Shown: positions 8,941-19,285, counted from the first letter of the stretch. The stretch is 64,000 bases of DNA from an uncultured Bacteroides sp. (GCF_910586915.1 NZ_CAJULN010000003.1:110679-174678), one strand, 5' to 3'. The notes: generated by a model from the letters alone, not told the origin. Translations and numbers: made by a program.

Positions 8941-11106
8941 TTATTTGAGCTCTAACTGCAAAATCTCCTCCACACTCGGATTCTGACTGATAATAATCCC
9001 CTGCGGGTCGATAACGAACAGAGTCGGCACACTCGTCACCTTATAAGCGAGGGCAATCTCATTCGTACGGAACGGCTTCAAGTCGCAGGTATTCGCCCAG
9101 ACAATCCCGTCTTCACGAGTAGCTTTCTCCCATTGTTCGCGCTTCTCGTCCAGACTGATGCTGCATACCACAATCCCTTTCTGCCGTAGCCGGGGATATA
9201 CTTCTTTCAGCTCCTTCATCTTCGCACGGCAAGGACGACACCAGGAAGCCCAAAAGTCAAGCAGCAGGTATTTCCCTTTGAAATCACTCAGCCTCACCGT
9301 GTTGCCATCCATGTCCTTCGTGACGAAATCGGGAGCTTTCTTATTCTGAATCCATTTGTCTACCGCTTCCCGGTATTTTTTCCTGAAAGACCTCCACGAA
9401 TAGGAATAAGCATATTTCACCGTATCCACCAATTCGTAGACCTCCCTCAAGGTAGTATAGTCATTTGTCAGCAGTTCGCCTGCCGTCAACATAGCCACAA
9501 AACTCTCCGGATGCTCTTTTATAAAGGAAAGTTTGGCTTCCTGGCTCTTGTCCCAGTTGATGCTCATCTGTTTTTGCAATTGTTCCGCCTCCGCATCCTT
9601 TCTTTGTTCTTTGAGTTTCGAATAGCGGTTGGCAAGCATTTCCGTCTGTTTCTCGATGGGGGTGGTCACGGACAGAAGCTCATTCATCAACAACTGCTCC
9701 TTGCCGCCCGACGCCGTAACAGTAAACTTACGACCTTCCTCTATATCCACCCGATAACGACCGCCGGGCTCTACACAGACATACGCATCAAAACCGAACG
9801 GACGTGCCATCAACCGGTACTGGTCGGCGTGAGCGATGTTTCCCTTGAAAGAAAACGAAGTGCCGTCCACCTGTAAAGAATCCAGCTTGGTAAAGCGCTC
9901 TTTCACACAGGTGAGAAAAACTTTTCCTTTGTAGGGCTTGGAAAGGTTGACGGAAATCTCGAAAGGTTTGCTATCAATATGCTCACTAACCTTGCGGCGC
10001 AGTTCTTCACCGCGCAACTGCCGCGCAAGGATTTTCCCGTCAGGCCCAATCAAGACAATAAAAGGAATTCCACTGTAATTGTAGAGTCTGCCTGTTGTCA
10101 TGGACGGGTCCCACAACTGCAAATATTCCAGTTGCTCCTCCCCAACAGCTTTCCGCCATTTGCTCTCGTCCTTGTCGATGGAGACGCCGAGCACCTGCAA
10201 CCCTTTATCCTTATAGTCTGCCCATATCTTCTTCACATTCGGAAGTTCCTTCCGGCAAGGGCCGCACCAGGACGCCCAGAAGTCAATCAGCACATACTGT
10301 CCCCGCAAGGAGGAGAGCTTCACAGGATTCCCCTGAGCATCTTTCAGTTCAAAGTCGGGGGCGAAGGAACCGACTTCACTTCCTTTCATCAAGCGTAGTC
10401 TCTCCTGCAACTCCTTTGCATAATAATTGCGTTGTACGAAATCCGCATCAAACTGCTGCAAAATAGCTTCAATGGCGGGCGCCGTCTCCATCGGGACGGA
10501 AGAGTAAACTATCAGAAACAGGGCATCGCTCTCTTTATTGGACGATATCCTGTCCAGAAACGCTTGAGACTGCTTTCCGTACAATGTCTGCAAAGAATCC
10601 GACAAGGTTTTCAATTTAGCTAAGTTCTCTTCGGTTTGCGCAACGGCGTTGTATGTATGGAAGGCTTCATTGTAAAGCGCTCCGACCTCCGACACCTTAT
10701 CCTGATAAGGATTGTTACGGTACAAAGCATCGTATTCATCCATAGCCGCCGAATGCTTCACCGCAACCCGCTTCAGATTCTTGTCTTTGATTTCCGCCTT
10801 TACTTCCAAAGCGTCATTGTCGATGAAGAAATAAAAGTAAGGTACATTCATGGCAGGCCCCAGTTTCCCCAGCGAAGGAACATAGAGATAGTAGACGCGG
10901 CCGTCTCCCTGCACGACATCCGCCCGCATCGAGAACTTATCCCCTTTTCCCTTTACACGCGTCACCTCGCTCCGGTCGGCGTCCAACAAGACTACTTCGG
11001 CTCCGTTCAGCCCTTCAATCTCTCCGGAAAGTTTCACCGGAGTTGTCTGGGCACACAAGGCCCAGACAGACAAATACATCAATGCAACTGCTATGAATCT
11101 TTTCAT
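8941..11106 (-). CDS. Periplasmic protein with two TlpA-type thioredoxin domains
   Basis: The 721-residue protein starts with a Sec signal peptide ending ALCAQ. Residues about 20-240 look like a DUF4369-type beta domain plus helices. A first thioredoxin/AhpC-TSA domain has the redox motif CGPC at 281-284. A middle region (about 370-590) repeats the beta-plus-helical layout. A second thioredoxin domain has CRPC at 623-626. Single-domain TlpA proteins are common beside SusCD pairs; the tandem form looks like an internal duplication. Its start overlaps the susD-like stop by 4 bases, so it is the last gene of the sigma-FecR-SusC-SusD operon. The likely role is thiol-disulfide exchange in the periplasm, linked to the SusCD cargo. 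Confidence 0.88.
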   Translation of the reverse strand: MKRFIAVALMYLSVWALCAQTTPVKLSGEIEGLNGAEVVLLDADRSEVTRVKGKGDKFSMRADVVQGDGRVYYLYVPSLGKLGPAMNVPYFYFFIDNDALEVKAEIKDKNLKRVAVKHSAAMDEYDALYRNNPYQDKVSEVGALYNEAFHTYNAVAQTEENLAKLKTLSDSLQTLYGKQSQAFLDRISSNKESDALFLIVYSSVPMETAPAIEAILQQFDADFVQRNYYAKELQERLRLMKGSEVGSFAPDFELKDAQGNPVKLSSLRGQYVLIDFWASWCGPCRKELPNVKKIWADYKDKGLQVLGVSIDKDESKWRKAVGEEQLEYLQLWDPSMTTGRLYNYSGIPFIVLIGPDGKILARQLRGEELRRKVSEHIDSKPFEISVNLSKPYKGKVFLTCVKERFTKLDSLQVDGTSFSFKGNIAHADQYRLMARPFGFDAYVCVEPGGRYRVDIEEGRKFTVTASGGKEQLLMNELLSVTTPIEKQTEMLANRYSKLKEQRKDAEAEQLQKQMSINWDKSQEAKLSFIKEHPESFVAMLTAGELLTNDYTTLREVYELVDTVKYAYSYSWRSFRKKYREAVDKWIQNKKAPDFVTKDMDGNTVRLSDFKGKYLLLDFWASWCRPCRAKMKELKEVYPRLRQKGIVVCSISLDEKREQWEKATREDGIVWANTCDLKPFRTNEIALAYKVTSVPTLFVIDPQGIIISQNPSVEEILQLELK

Positions 11107-12482
11107 TGTTTACGGTCGTTAGGAATGATATTTGAATTTAACGAAAGCACCTGCGGCGGGATAGGAAACAGATAAAGTTTCGAATCAGGTTCCAATTTAT
11201 AATCCACCCCGTTGAGCGTGCGAATCAAGGTCTGGGTATAGCGTCCGTCCTTCGCCAGACGTTTCATGTCCAGCCAGCGCAGCCCGCTCAAAGCCAGTTC
11301 CCGACGGCGTTCTGCCAGGACGATAGCGAGCAAATCGTCTCCGTCGGCTTCTGTAAGCGGTACATAATCTTCGGTTTGGAAACGCGTCATACGCAACTCA
11401 TTCAGTATATCCAATGCTTTCGCATCGTTCTTACGAGCCAGCGCCTCCGCTTCAATGAGCATCATCTCAGGAACCGTAAAACTATAATCCAATTCCTGGA
11501 GATAACGGTAGCGCCCGTCTTCCCAGATGTCTCCGCCACGCGTACGATTGGTAAACCAGAATTTAAAACGTAAATCCGACGCAGCGTACATGGCCTGCAA
11601 ATCGTCGCTGATGCAATAGCTTGTAATCATGCTGCTGAATCCTGTCGACTGATACCATATTCTCTCCGGCGACTCGCGGGGATTGAGGGGTTTGTTGTTT
11701 ATTCCCGCAAACGGTTTTTCCTCATTTTTGAAGCTCCACGTGCGCATATCATTCAGTGCGCTGTTCTCGGCCAACGCCAGTTTCGCCTGTTCGGCTGCCT
11801 TGTCATATTCGCACATATAAAAGTAAATGCGCGCCTTCAGGGCATATACTGCCGCTTTATTGGGCCGGTAGTCGTTGGCGGCATTCTCCGGCAAGAGGGT
11901 TTCGGCATTCTGCAAATCGGCCCAAATGGCACTTGTCACCTCCTCCACCGTAGCACGGCTATGCTTGGCTTCGAGGTCGGCAATCAAGACCAAAGGCACA
12001 CTCAAATCCGTGGCTGCCGTACTTGCCTGGTAGGCGGGAGCGTACAGGCTTTGCAGATACCAGTTGTAGTAAGCCCGCCAGCATTTCGCTTCTGCGAGGA
12101 TGGCTTCCTTCTCTTCCAGTGTTCCCTCCGTGGCTCCCATTATGTTTTCGACCACTACATTCATTTTGTACATCTGCTCATAAGGAGCGTTCCAGGCGGG
12201 GTCTTTTTCATTTTCCTTATAAAAATCCTCCATCCAATAATAGGCCCTTCCGTTGGAAGTGTTTCCATCCAGGTTGTTGTTAAAAACATCGTCCGAGCAG
12301 ACATTGGCAGTGGGATAGGCTACGCTGGAAGCTGTCACGTCGATAATCATGCTCTTGAAGTCGTCCGTAGTGGTAGGAATCACCTTCCCTTTGGGCACGG
12401 TATCCATAAATTTATCGCATGAAGCGAAAGAGGCCGTCAGAGCGGCAACAGCGATTATAAGTTGTATCTTCTTCATATTCAT
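11103..12482 (-). CDS. SusD/RagB-like outer-membrane lipoprotein
   Basis: The 459-residue protein has a lipoprotein signal with lipobox SFASC. It has the SusD family helical (TPR-like) pattern, with the N-terminal FMDTVPKG, a central AEAKCWRAYYNW and the C-terminal ERRRELALSGLRWLDMKR followed by YLFPIPPQVL. SusD proteins sit on the cell surface as a lid on the SusC channel and bind the substrate. The partner SusC gene lies 20 bases upstream. No polysaccharide enzymes lie nearby, so the cargo may be a peptide, metal complex or other small molecule rather than a glycan. Confidence 0.92.
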   Translation of the reverse strand: MNMKKIQLIIAVAALTASFASCDKFMDTVPKGKVIPTTTDDFKSMIIDVTASSVAYPTANVCSDDVFNNNLDGNTSNGRAYYWMEDFYKENEKDPAWNAPYEQMYKMNVVVENIMGATEGTLEEKEAILAEAKCWRAYYNWYLQSLYAPAYQASTAATDLSVPLVLIADLEAKHSRATVEEVTSAIWADLQNAETLLPENAANDYRPNKAAVYALKARIYFYMCEYDKAAEQAKLALAENSALNDMRTWSFKNEEKPFAGINNKPLNPRESPERIWYQSTGFSSMITSYCISDDLQAMYAASDLRFKFWFTNRTRGGDIWEDGRYRYLQELDYSFTVPEMMLIEAEALARKNDAKALDILNELRMTRFQTEDYVPLTEADGDDLLAIVLAERRRELALSGLRWLDMKRLAKDGRYTQTLIRTLNGVDYKLEPDSKLYLFPIPPQVLSLNSNIIPNDRKQ

Positions 12483-12502
12483 ATTACAAGTTCTGTTTTT
12501 CG

Positions 12503-15500
12503 TTAAAAATCGACTTTAAGACCGGCTGTAAAGGAGAATGGCATACTGAACGACATTTTCCCGTTTCGGGGGTCTACCGCTTCGGGGTCGAACCCTTCCT
12601 TGTTTTTACTCCATAACCATACGTTGTTGAACTGCGCCGTCAACGACAAGCGGCGAAGCGGAGTCTGTTTCAGCCAGCTCTGCGGAAAATCATAATTCAG
12701 CAGAATCTCGCGCAGGCGAATCATGTTTCCGTTGCGGATGCTGTTGGAAGAGTACATCACGGCGTAAGAACGGTAATTGGTGTTCGCCCAATTGGCTTCC
12801 ATTGTGGGCAGGCAGGCGATGTCGGTCTTATGCTCGTCGCCTGGTTCCCGCCATCGGTCGGCTATTTTGTCGGTAAGCGAAGGAGAAGTGGCATAGGCAT
12901 CCATACTCGGATATTCGGCACGGAATATATGACCGAAGTTGTAAGTGAACAGAAAACTGGCCTGGAGGTTCTTGTAGCGGAGTGCGGTAGAGAGACTTCC
13001 GTTGAACTTCGGCTGGTAAGTGCCGCTATACTCCAGGTCGTCGGCATCGAGGGTAGCGACGTCGTATGTCTTATTGCCGTCCTTATCATATACCATCGGC
13101 TCCCCGTTTTCGTCGAGTCCCGCCCAACGGTAGCTCCACAGAGCTTCGCGCGCGTATCCTTCGACAAACTCCGTCATACCGGTGACGCGGTTCAGATAAG
13201 GGGTGCTTTCGTTGATTTTGTTGTTGGTAATCTTGTTGGAGTTACGGGCAAAAATCCAGTTGACGTTCCAGGTGAAGTTGCGCTGCCTGATGACATCTGC
13301 GCCCAACTGAAGCTCAATTCCTTTATTGGTCATGTCGGCAGCATTGATGCGTGCGCTGGCATAACCTACCGTCGGGTCAAGCATGGTGCTTCCCAACAAA
13401 TCGGAAGAGGCATTGTGATAGTAAGTGAACGTTGCGTTGATGCGGTCGAACAATCCCAAATCGACCGACAGGTTGGTAGAATGGTTGCGCTCCCAACGCA
13501 GTTTGGGGTTGGGCGGCGTAGACAAACGCACCACATAGTCTTTGATAGCCGGCAGATAGGTTTTCTTGCCCACCATTACAGGCGTCGTGCTTCCCGAACG
13601 GTCAAAGTTGCCAGTCATACCCAAAGAGGCACGCAGCATCAAAGCGGATATAAAGTCGGCATGAAAGAATTTCTCATTCTTCACATTCCAGTTGGCTCCC
13701 ACCGACCAGATAGGATTCCGGCGGTATTTATCGCTCGCACCAAAGAGGTTGGACTCATCAATACGCATACTGCCGCTTATCGTGTATCGGTTGTCGTAAG
13801 TGTATATGGCAGAGAGGAACATTGAGACCTCCCGGTTCAGCACATCGCCGAAACCGTCGTAGCTGGTCGCGTAATACCTGTTTGTATCTCCGTTCCACCA
13901 GTTAACCCCATTTTGCAGGGCAACAGCGTCGATGGGCTGCCAGGAAAGCACCTGGTCGTCGTATCCGAGTTTGCGGTATTTCTCCGTATAATAATGTCTG
14001 CTACGCATTTCAAAGCCGCCCACGGCATTGACGTAGTGTTGTTTGTCGGCCCCAAAGCTACGGTTGAGCGTGGCCCCCAACTTTACAATCCAGGCATCCG
14101 TGACCGATTGCTGATGGTCGAGTATGTCGGCATTGGGGATGTTGTAATCCAATGCACCGGTGCTGTTGGGCACTGCCATCGAATTAATCAGCGTACGCCC
14201 CTCATAGCTGTTTTTGGAAATAACCTTTTTGTTCGTACCGGACGATTTCTCGTACTGATAATCGGCCGAAAGGCTTAATCCGTCGATGATTTTGAAATCC
14301 GCCCCGACGCGCACCTTGTAGTTTACGCCATTTGTCTTGTTGTTCGCCAGGTCGACTTCATCGAGCAGATTCTTGCCCTGGTCGTAATAGCCGTAATCGG
14401 AAACCATCGTTTTGGAAAACCCGTGGTTGAAGCCACTGTAGTCGGCTATGCGGTTCTTGTCTCCGTCGAGCAACATCTGGAAAGGATAGAGATTGTAAAT
14501 ATCACTCGACAAAGAGGAATATCCATAGTCTCTCTTCGTAAAGTTGGCTATGATGTCAGACCGCAAGGTAAGGAAAGGCAATAGTTTGTAGGAGGTGCGC
14601 GAGTTGATATTGACCGCCTGGTTGCTGTCGCCCACATAGGATGAATGGCCTCCTATGAAACTACCTGAAAGGAAGTAGTTCACCTTCTCCGTACCGCCGG
14701 AGATGGAGAGCATATGGTGCTGCTCCAAAGCACTGCGCAGCAGGTTGTCTTCTATCTGCTTACGGTTGTAATTGGCTGCCAGCGCAGACAGGCGTCCGTC
14801 CAACGCCGCCAGTTGCTCCGCCGTCAAATCGTTCATGTCGTCCAGCGTATAGTCGTTGATAATCTCCTGAGAAAGAGAATAGCCGTTTGTGCTGTAATCG
14901 AAATAGCCGGGGAAATAATAGCCGCCTAAAAATGCAGCCCGGTCGAAGTCAATCAACTGTTCCGAATTGACACGGTGCAAATCATCGAAATCGGGCCTTG
15001 AACTTACCTTCACATTGCCCGAATAAGAAATACGGAAATCATTGGCACGCCCTTTCTTGGTGGTAATCACCACTACGCCATTGGCGGCACGCGAACCCCA
15101 GACGGCTGCCGCAGCCGCATCTTTCAGCACGGTGATGCTCTCTACCATATCCATGTTTTCAGGGAGTTCTTCCACCTCGAAGTCGTCAACGATAAAAAGC
15201 GGCTTGTTGCCCGCTTCCAAAGAACCTCCGCCACGGATGCGATACTCATTGTTATACACCGTCAGTCCGGGAACGGCTCCTTCGAGCACGCCTTGCAGGG
15301 AGTTGCTGCTGCGCAAATCGATGCTTTTGCTGTCGATGGTATTGACGGCGCCGGTCATATTGAACTTCTTCACCACCTGGTAGCCGGTCACCACCACGTC
15401 GTCCAGCGAAACGCTGCTGTTTGAAAGCGCAATATCCATTCTCGAACCGGAGCCGGGCATTTTCTGCCTGGTCTCATACCCGATATAGGAGAAAACAAGC

Positions 15501-16045
15501 ACGTCGTTGTCGCCTGCCTTTATCGAATAGTTTCCGTCCATGTCCGTAATGGCGACCATATCTTTGTCTTTCACCCGTATGTTGCATCCTATCAAGGGCT
15601 GTCCATCATTCGCATCGGTCACCCTGCCCGTGACCGTATGCTGCTTGTCGTCTTTCCGAGTTGCATCGGTCTGACGGCGAATCTGTATCATCTTGCCGTT
15701 GATTTCATACGTCAGCGGTTGCCCCTTCAATATCTCATTCAGGAGTTCGGCCACCGTGCGGTTCTGAAACCTGACAACGACTCTCTTTGTCAGGTCTACA
15801 TCCTGCACGTTGAACCAGATTGAGTATCCCATACGAACTTTGACCTGCTCCAAAGCCTCTTTGACACTCAGAGTTTCTGTTTTCCCGGCCGTTTCCGAAG
15901 CAGTCTGTGCGGAAACGGTGCTCATCTCCGCCGGGAAAAGCATGAAAAACAGTAGCAATATCCCATACACATACCTGCACGGGAAATAAATGTTATTTAG
16001 ACAAAAATAGCTGCTTCTTAATACCTTGTTTACTTTATATTCCAT
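12503..16045 (-). CDS. SusC-like TonB-dependent receptor with STN signalling domain
   Basis: The 1180-residue outer-membrane protein has in order: a signal peptide ending STVSAQ, an STN domain (about 60-120), a carboxypeptidase-regulatory-like beta domain (about 135-215), a TonB plug (about 225-340) and a 22-strand barrel to a C-terminal FTAGLKVDF. The STN domain is the part that contacts an anti-sigma factor, matching the FecR gene just upstream. This marks it as a transducing transporter that activates its own operon on substrate binding. The annotated start includes about 25 extra residues before the hydrophobic core, so the true start may be downstream. Confidence 0.93.
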   Translation of the reverse strand: MEYKVNKVLRSSYFCLNNIYFPCRYVYGILLLFFMLFPAEMSTVSAQTASETAGKTETLSVKEALEQVKVRMGYSIWFNVQDVDLTKRVVVRFQNRTVAELLNEILKGQPLTYEINGKMIQIRRQTDATRKDDKQHTVTGRVTDANDGQPLIGCNIRVKDKDMVAITDMDGNYSIKAGDNDVLVFSYIGYETRQKMPGSGSRMDIALSNSSVSLDDVVVTGYQVVKKFNMTGAVNTIDSKSIDLRSSNSLQGVLEGAVPGLTVYNNEYRIRGGGSLEAGNKPLFIVDDFEVEELPENMDMVESITVLKDAAAAAVWGSRAANGVVVITTKKGRANDFRISYSGNVKVSSRPDFDDLHRVNSEQLIDFDRAAFLGGYYFPGYFDYSTNGYSLSQEIINDYTLDDMNDLTAEQLAALDGRLSALAANYNRKQIEDNLLRSALEQHHMLSISGGTEKVNYFLSGSFIGGHSSYVGDSNQAVNINSRTSYKLLPFLTLRSDIIANFTKRDYGYSSLSSDIYNLYPFQMLLDGDKNRIADYSGFNHGFSKTMVSDYGYYDQGKNLLDEVDLANNKTNGVNYKVRVGADFKIIDGLSLSADYQYEKSSGTNKKVISKNSYEGRTLINSMAVPNSTGALDYNIPNADILDHQQSVTDAWIVKLGATLNRSFGADKQHYVNAVGGFEMRSRHYYTEKYRKLGYDDQVLSWQPIDAVALQNGVNWWNGDTNRYYATSYDGFGDVLNREVSMFLSAIYTYDNRYTISGSMRIDESNLFGASDKYRRNPIWSVGANWNVKNEKFFHADFISALMLRASLGMTGNFDRSGSTTPVMVGKKTYLPAIKDYVVRLSTPPNPKLRWERNHSTNLSVDLGLFDRINATFTYYHNASSDLLGSTMLDPTVGYASARINAADMTNKGIELQLGADVIRQRNFTWNVNWIFARNSNKITNNKINESTPYLNRVTGMTEFVEGYAREALWSYRWAGLDENGEPMVYDKDGNKTYDVATLDADDLEYSGTYQPKFNGSLSTALRYKNLQASFLFTYNFGHIFRAEYPSMDAYATSPSLTDKIADRWREPGDEHKTDIACLPTMEANWANTNYRSYAVMYSSNSIRNGNMIRLREILLNYDFPQSWLKQTPLRRLSLTAQFNNVWLWSKNKEGFDPEAVDPRNGKMSFSMPFSFTAGLKVDF

Positions 16046-16095
16046 ATTTTTGTAGTCTTCTTAATGTATTAATATCCGTTTTACATTCTGAATCC

Positions 16096-16125
16096 GAACC
16101 GGCAGTGTTGGCGCATTGCCGGTTC
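16096..16125 (-). other. Hairpin between FecR and SusC genes
   Basis: Perfect 9-bp arms (GAACCGGCA and TGCCGGTTC) enclose a 12-base loop in the 127-base gap between the FecR stop and the SusC start. No U-run follows on the minus strand, so it looks more like an mRNA processing or attenuation structure than a full terminator. Confidence 0.4.
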
Positions 16126-16172
16126 ATCCGTTTTTGCTGATTACTCCCTGTTTCATTTCTCCATAGGCTGTC

Positions 16173-17255
16173 TCATTTATTCTTGTTGATTATGATTTGG
16201 TTCTCTTTCACTTCATAATTTATCTCTCCCGAAGAGGTTATCACATCCAAGATTTGGAACAGGTTCTCTTCGTTGCGGAAATCCCCGTAATAGATGTCGG
16301 ACGCTATTTCCTCGCAGCCCAAGCGAATGGTCACGTTGTACGCCCTGCTCAAATCTTTCACAATCTGCGCCAACGGCTCCTCGTCGAAGAAGAGCGTGTT
16401 GCGGAAAGTACGGTTGGGAGTATGCATTTGCGGCAGCAGCGCATCGGCCTGGGGCTTGGCCGTTGCCAGTGTTTCCTTCTGAGGGGCTGCCCACAACGCG
16501 TAATTCCCGGCCTTCACCCGGCGGACTTCAATGTCGGAACTCCCCTTGCGGATAACCGCCTGCTCATCGGGCACGAGAATCGTTTCCCGGCGGTGTGCAT
16601 CGCCATCGGTCGCGACACTTAGGCTGCCGCTCAACAAAGTGACCCGTTTCCGCTCGTCGGCCGCATAAGCCTTCATGTTGAACCGTGTGCCCAGCACCCG
16701 TATGTGCGTCTCGCCGGCATATACCTCAAACGCCATCCGCTTGTTTTTGGTAACGTCGAAAAAGCCCTCTCCATCGAGGTAGACAGTGCGGTTTGCTTTT
16801 CCGAAGTCGTCGGTATAGCTCAACCGGGAGCCGGAGTTCAACCATACGGACGTTCCGTCGGGCAGCACGATTTGCGATTTGGAACCCGCAGGAACCGTGA
16901 CTTGCATCCCCCCCACAGGCGTCCCTCCCGTATCAAAGAGCTGGCGCACTCCTACCCCGACCAACAGCGCAACGGCAGCCACCGCAGCGTATCTCACCAC
17001 AGGCAGTCGGAAGCGGCTTGGCTTCCGTTGCCGTATCCGCCTTTTCAGACGTGTCCAGGAGCGCATACGGTCTTGCTCAAACAGGAGCCTGCCTGATGCA
17101 ACGGATTGTGCTTTAAGCAATACGCAATAGTCGCGATACAGTTTCCTGTTGTCTTCGGAGGCGTTGTACCAGTTGAGGAGTTCCTCAGCTTCCTGCGTTG
17201 TCAGATTGTCACTTAATTGCCGGACAATCATTTCTTCGAGATTATCAATGGGCAT
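16173..17255 (-). CDS. FecR-family anti-sigma factor
   Basis: The 360-residue inner-membrane protein has an N-terminal cytoplasmic region (about 1-80) that should bind the sigma factor, one membrane segment (RYAAVAAVALLVGVGVRQLF), a periplasmic FecR domain (VTVPAGSKSQIVLPDG, ...YLDGEGFFDV, VLGTRFNMKAY) and a C-terminal DUF4974-like domain that mimics an STN fold. It transmits the signal from the SusC STN domain to the ECF sigma factor. It sits between the sigma factor gene (73-base gap) and susC. Confidence 0.93.
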   Translation of the reverse strand: MPIDNLEEMIVRQLSDNLTTQEAEELLNWYNASEDNRKLYRDYCVLLKAQSVASGRLLFEQDRMRSWTRLKRRIRQRKPSRFRLPVVRYAAVAAVALLVGVGVRQLFDTGGTPVGGMQVTVPAGSKSQIVLPDGTSVWLNSGSRLSYTDDFGKANRTVYLDGEGFFDVTKNKRMAFEVYAGETHIRVLGTRFNMKAYAADERKRVTLLSGSLSVATDGDAHRRETILVPDEQAVIRKGSSDIEVRRVKAGNYALWAAPQKETLATAKPQADALLPQMHTPNRTFRNTLFFDEEPLAQIVKDLSRAYNVTIRLGCEEIASDIYYGDFRNEENLFQILDVITSSGEINYEVKENQIIINKNK

Positions 17256-17328
17256 AAATCATATCTTTTTATCTAATGACGATAAAAGACTCAACACAGG
17301 GTAGTCGGAAAACGAACTTTTTTATAAA

Positions 17329-17904
17329 TTATTTTGAGAAAAGTGAAAGACAGGCGCTTACGACGAGCAGGAGATACGGCTCCAGCTCTTTGCGCAGAAT
17401 AGACAAAGCGTTCTTTATGTGGTATTTGACCGTATTTACGGAGATGTACAGTTCTTCGGCTATTTCGGCATAACTTTTATTCTCATAGCGGCTAAGACAG
17501 AATACCTTCCGGCATTCTTCGGGAAGCAAGGCTATTTTTTCGCTTATCATCGCCTGCAATTCCTCCATCACATATCGCTCGAAAATATCTTCTTCGTGCA
17601 CGAAACAACGGGACGCAGCGGCTTCCAAACCGAGGAACTGCTCATCTTTCCGCGTACGGAGATAATCGATGCTATGGTTCCGGACTGCCTTCAGCAGATA
17701 GGCTTTCAGCGAGATGACGGGCAAAACTTCGCCGCGCTTCTCCCACAGCGTGAAGAATACATCCTCTGCCACTGCCTCACTAATCTGTACGTCTTGCACA
17801 TATTGATAGGCAACAGCACACAAAAAGCTATAATATTCATTGAAAATGATATTGAAAGCCTTTTCGTTTCCATTTTTCAGTTCTTCCTGCCATTTCTGCA
17901 TCAT
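17329..17904 (-). CDS. ECF RNA polymerase sigma factor (FecI-like)
   Basis: The 191-residue protein has sigma region 2 (about 14-80, with AEDVFFTLWEKR) and region 4 (about 125-175, with YAEIAEELYISVNTVKYHIKNAL as the helix-turn-helix). It ends with an unusual hydrophobic tail (YLLLVVSACLSLF) that may touch the membrane. It is the first gene of the fecI-fecR-susC-susD set and should direct transcription of susC onward when released by FecR. The target promoter cannot be read from sequence. Confidence 0.93.
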   Translation of the reverse strand: MMQKWQEELKNGNEKAFNIIFNEYYSFLCAVAYQYVQDVQISEAVAEDVFFTLWEKRGEVLPVISLKAYLLKAVRNHSIDYLRTRKDEQFLGLEAAASRCFVHEEDIFERYVMEELQAMISEKIALLPEECRKVFCLSRYENKSYAEIAEELYISVNTVKYHIKNALSILRKELEPYLLLVVSACLSLFSK

Positions 17905-17977
17905 CTTGCAAAGAAAGTGATTTTTTTCGTATCAGTTGATGCGAATTGCCATTCTTTTCTTTATCATTTGTCAGAAA

Positions 17978-19285
17978 TCACATATCCTTTAATGAAAACC
18001 CGCGATATTCAATCCGGTAACCGGGGTGCTGTTGGGCTATCGTTGCCGCTTTGTTCTCCAGAACGTGCAGATTGATGCGTGCTTCATTCCTTTTCACCTC
18101 ACCTATCAGCATCCGTTTCTCAAAATCATTCACTGCTACAATATCAATCTCATTCTCACCTTTTCTATCCCAATATCCCTGTACATCGGAGTACTCCTTC
18201 GATTCAGCCAAAGAGACGCGGAAATATTTTTCCAATACGTTTCCACTGAATGTTTCATAATCCCGCTCCACAATTTCACGTACGTAATCCAAATTGCCTA
18301 TTTCTACGGCACTCCGATATTTATAGACAAACCTGAACCAGAACTGAAGAAAATTGTCTTCTATCCTGTATTTGTTATTCCGGCTTCCCTCCTTCGACAT
18401 AAAAGGACGAACGCGCCTAATCAGGTTATACTCATGTTCCAGTTTATCGAGATAGCCGCCTACGGGCATATTCAATGTACTTTCGATATCTCCCCTGGAA
18501 GTTTTGGACGAAGCTATCAATGACAGAACAGAAAAATAATTAGTATAATCACGCCCGAATTCTTCAATTAATACGTCTCTTCCTTCTTCCAGAAAATAGG
18601 AACCTTCGGAGAAAACCGTCTTTAATATCTTGTCCTTCGTAAAGGCCTTACGCACAACCAGTTGTTCTATGTACTTCGCCACTCCACCCGTTACCATATA
18701 AAAGGTCAGCAAATCTTCCGATACATATCGAGGATGATAGTCATGCAATATCTCCTTCAAAGTAGACATATCAAAAGGTTTCAAATGAATGCGGGAGGTG
18801 ACCCGTCCGTAAAGCGGTTCTTTGGCATTCTCAAATATCTGTTTCATCATGGAATAAATGGAGCCGCAAAGCACCAGGTTGATTTTGCTCTCTTCTTTCG
18901 TGGAGTCCCAAATGTTCTGCATATCGCTGAATACGGACGGATTCAGGTTTTTGAATTCTTGAAATTCGTCGATAATGAGCGTGAAGTTCAACCGTTTGGA
19001 AAGTTGCATGACGGCTTTGAATAATTGGGAAAAACTGGCAAACCGCCCCAAAGTCTCATGCAGTTTCATTTCAACCTCATCAACAAACTCTTCGCAAAGC
19101 AACACTTCGTTTTTCCGCCCGACAAAGAAATACAGCACGGGGGTTTTATCAAACGCATTTTTCAGAAGCGTGGTCTTTCCGATACGGCGCCGGCCTACCA
19201 TCATGGTCATCTGTGCATACTCAGCAGAGAGTTCTTCAATCTCCTGCAACAGTGCTATCTCCCGTTTTCTATCGTAAAATTTCAT
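17978..19285 (-). CDS. AAA ATPase with DUF234/PD-(D/E)XK-like C-terminus
   Basis: The start was set at 19285 (MKFYDRKREI, 435 residues) because the family begins with this F-x-R-E motif; the 46 residues upstream in frame look non-coding. Walker A is GRRRIGKTTLL and Walker B is LIIDEFQEF. The C-terminal 100 residues contain NEIDIVAVN...LIGEVKR, the D...ExK spacing of a restriction-like nuclease fold. This archaeal-type ATPase family is widespread in gut Bacteroidota; some are proposed to act in defence or mobile element biology, but the function is unproven. It stands alone, with palindromes upstream. Confidence 0.85.
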   Translation of the reverse strand: MKFYDRKREIALLQEIEELSAEYAQMTMMVGRRRIGKTTLLKNAFDKTPVLYFFVGRKNEVLLCEEFVDEVEMKLHETLGRFASFSQLFKAVMQLSKRLNFTLIIDEFQEFKNLNPSVFSDMQNIWDSTKEESKINLVLCGSIYSMMKQIFENAKEPLYGRVTSRIHLKPFDMSTLKEILHDYHPRYVSEDLLTFYMVTGGVAKYIEQLVVRKAFTKDKILKTVFSEGSYFLEEGRDVLIEEFGRDYTNYFSVLSLIASSKTSRGDIESTLNMPVGGYLDKLEHEYNLIRRVRPFMSKEGSRNNKYRIEDNFLQFWFRFVYKYRSAVEIGNLDYVREIVERDYETFSGNVLEKYFRVSLAESKEYSDVQGYWDRKGENEIDIVAVNDFEKRMLIGEVKRNEARINLHVLENKAATIAQQHPGYRIEYRGFSLKDM

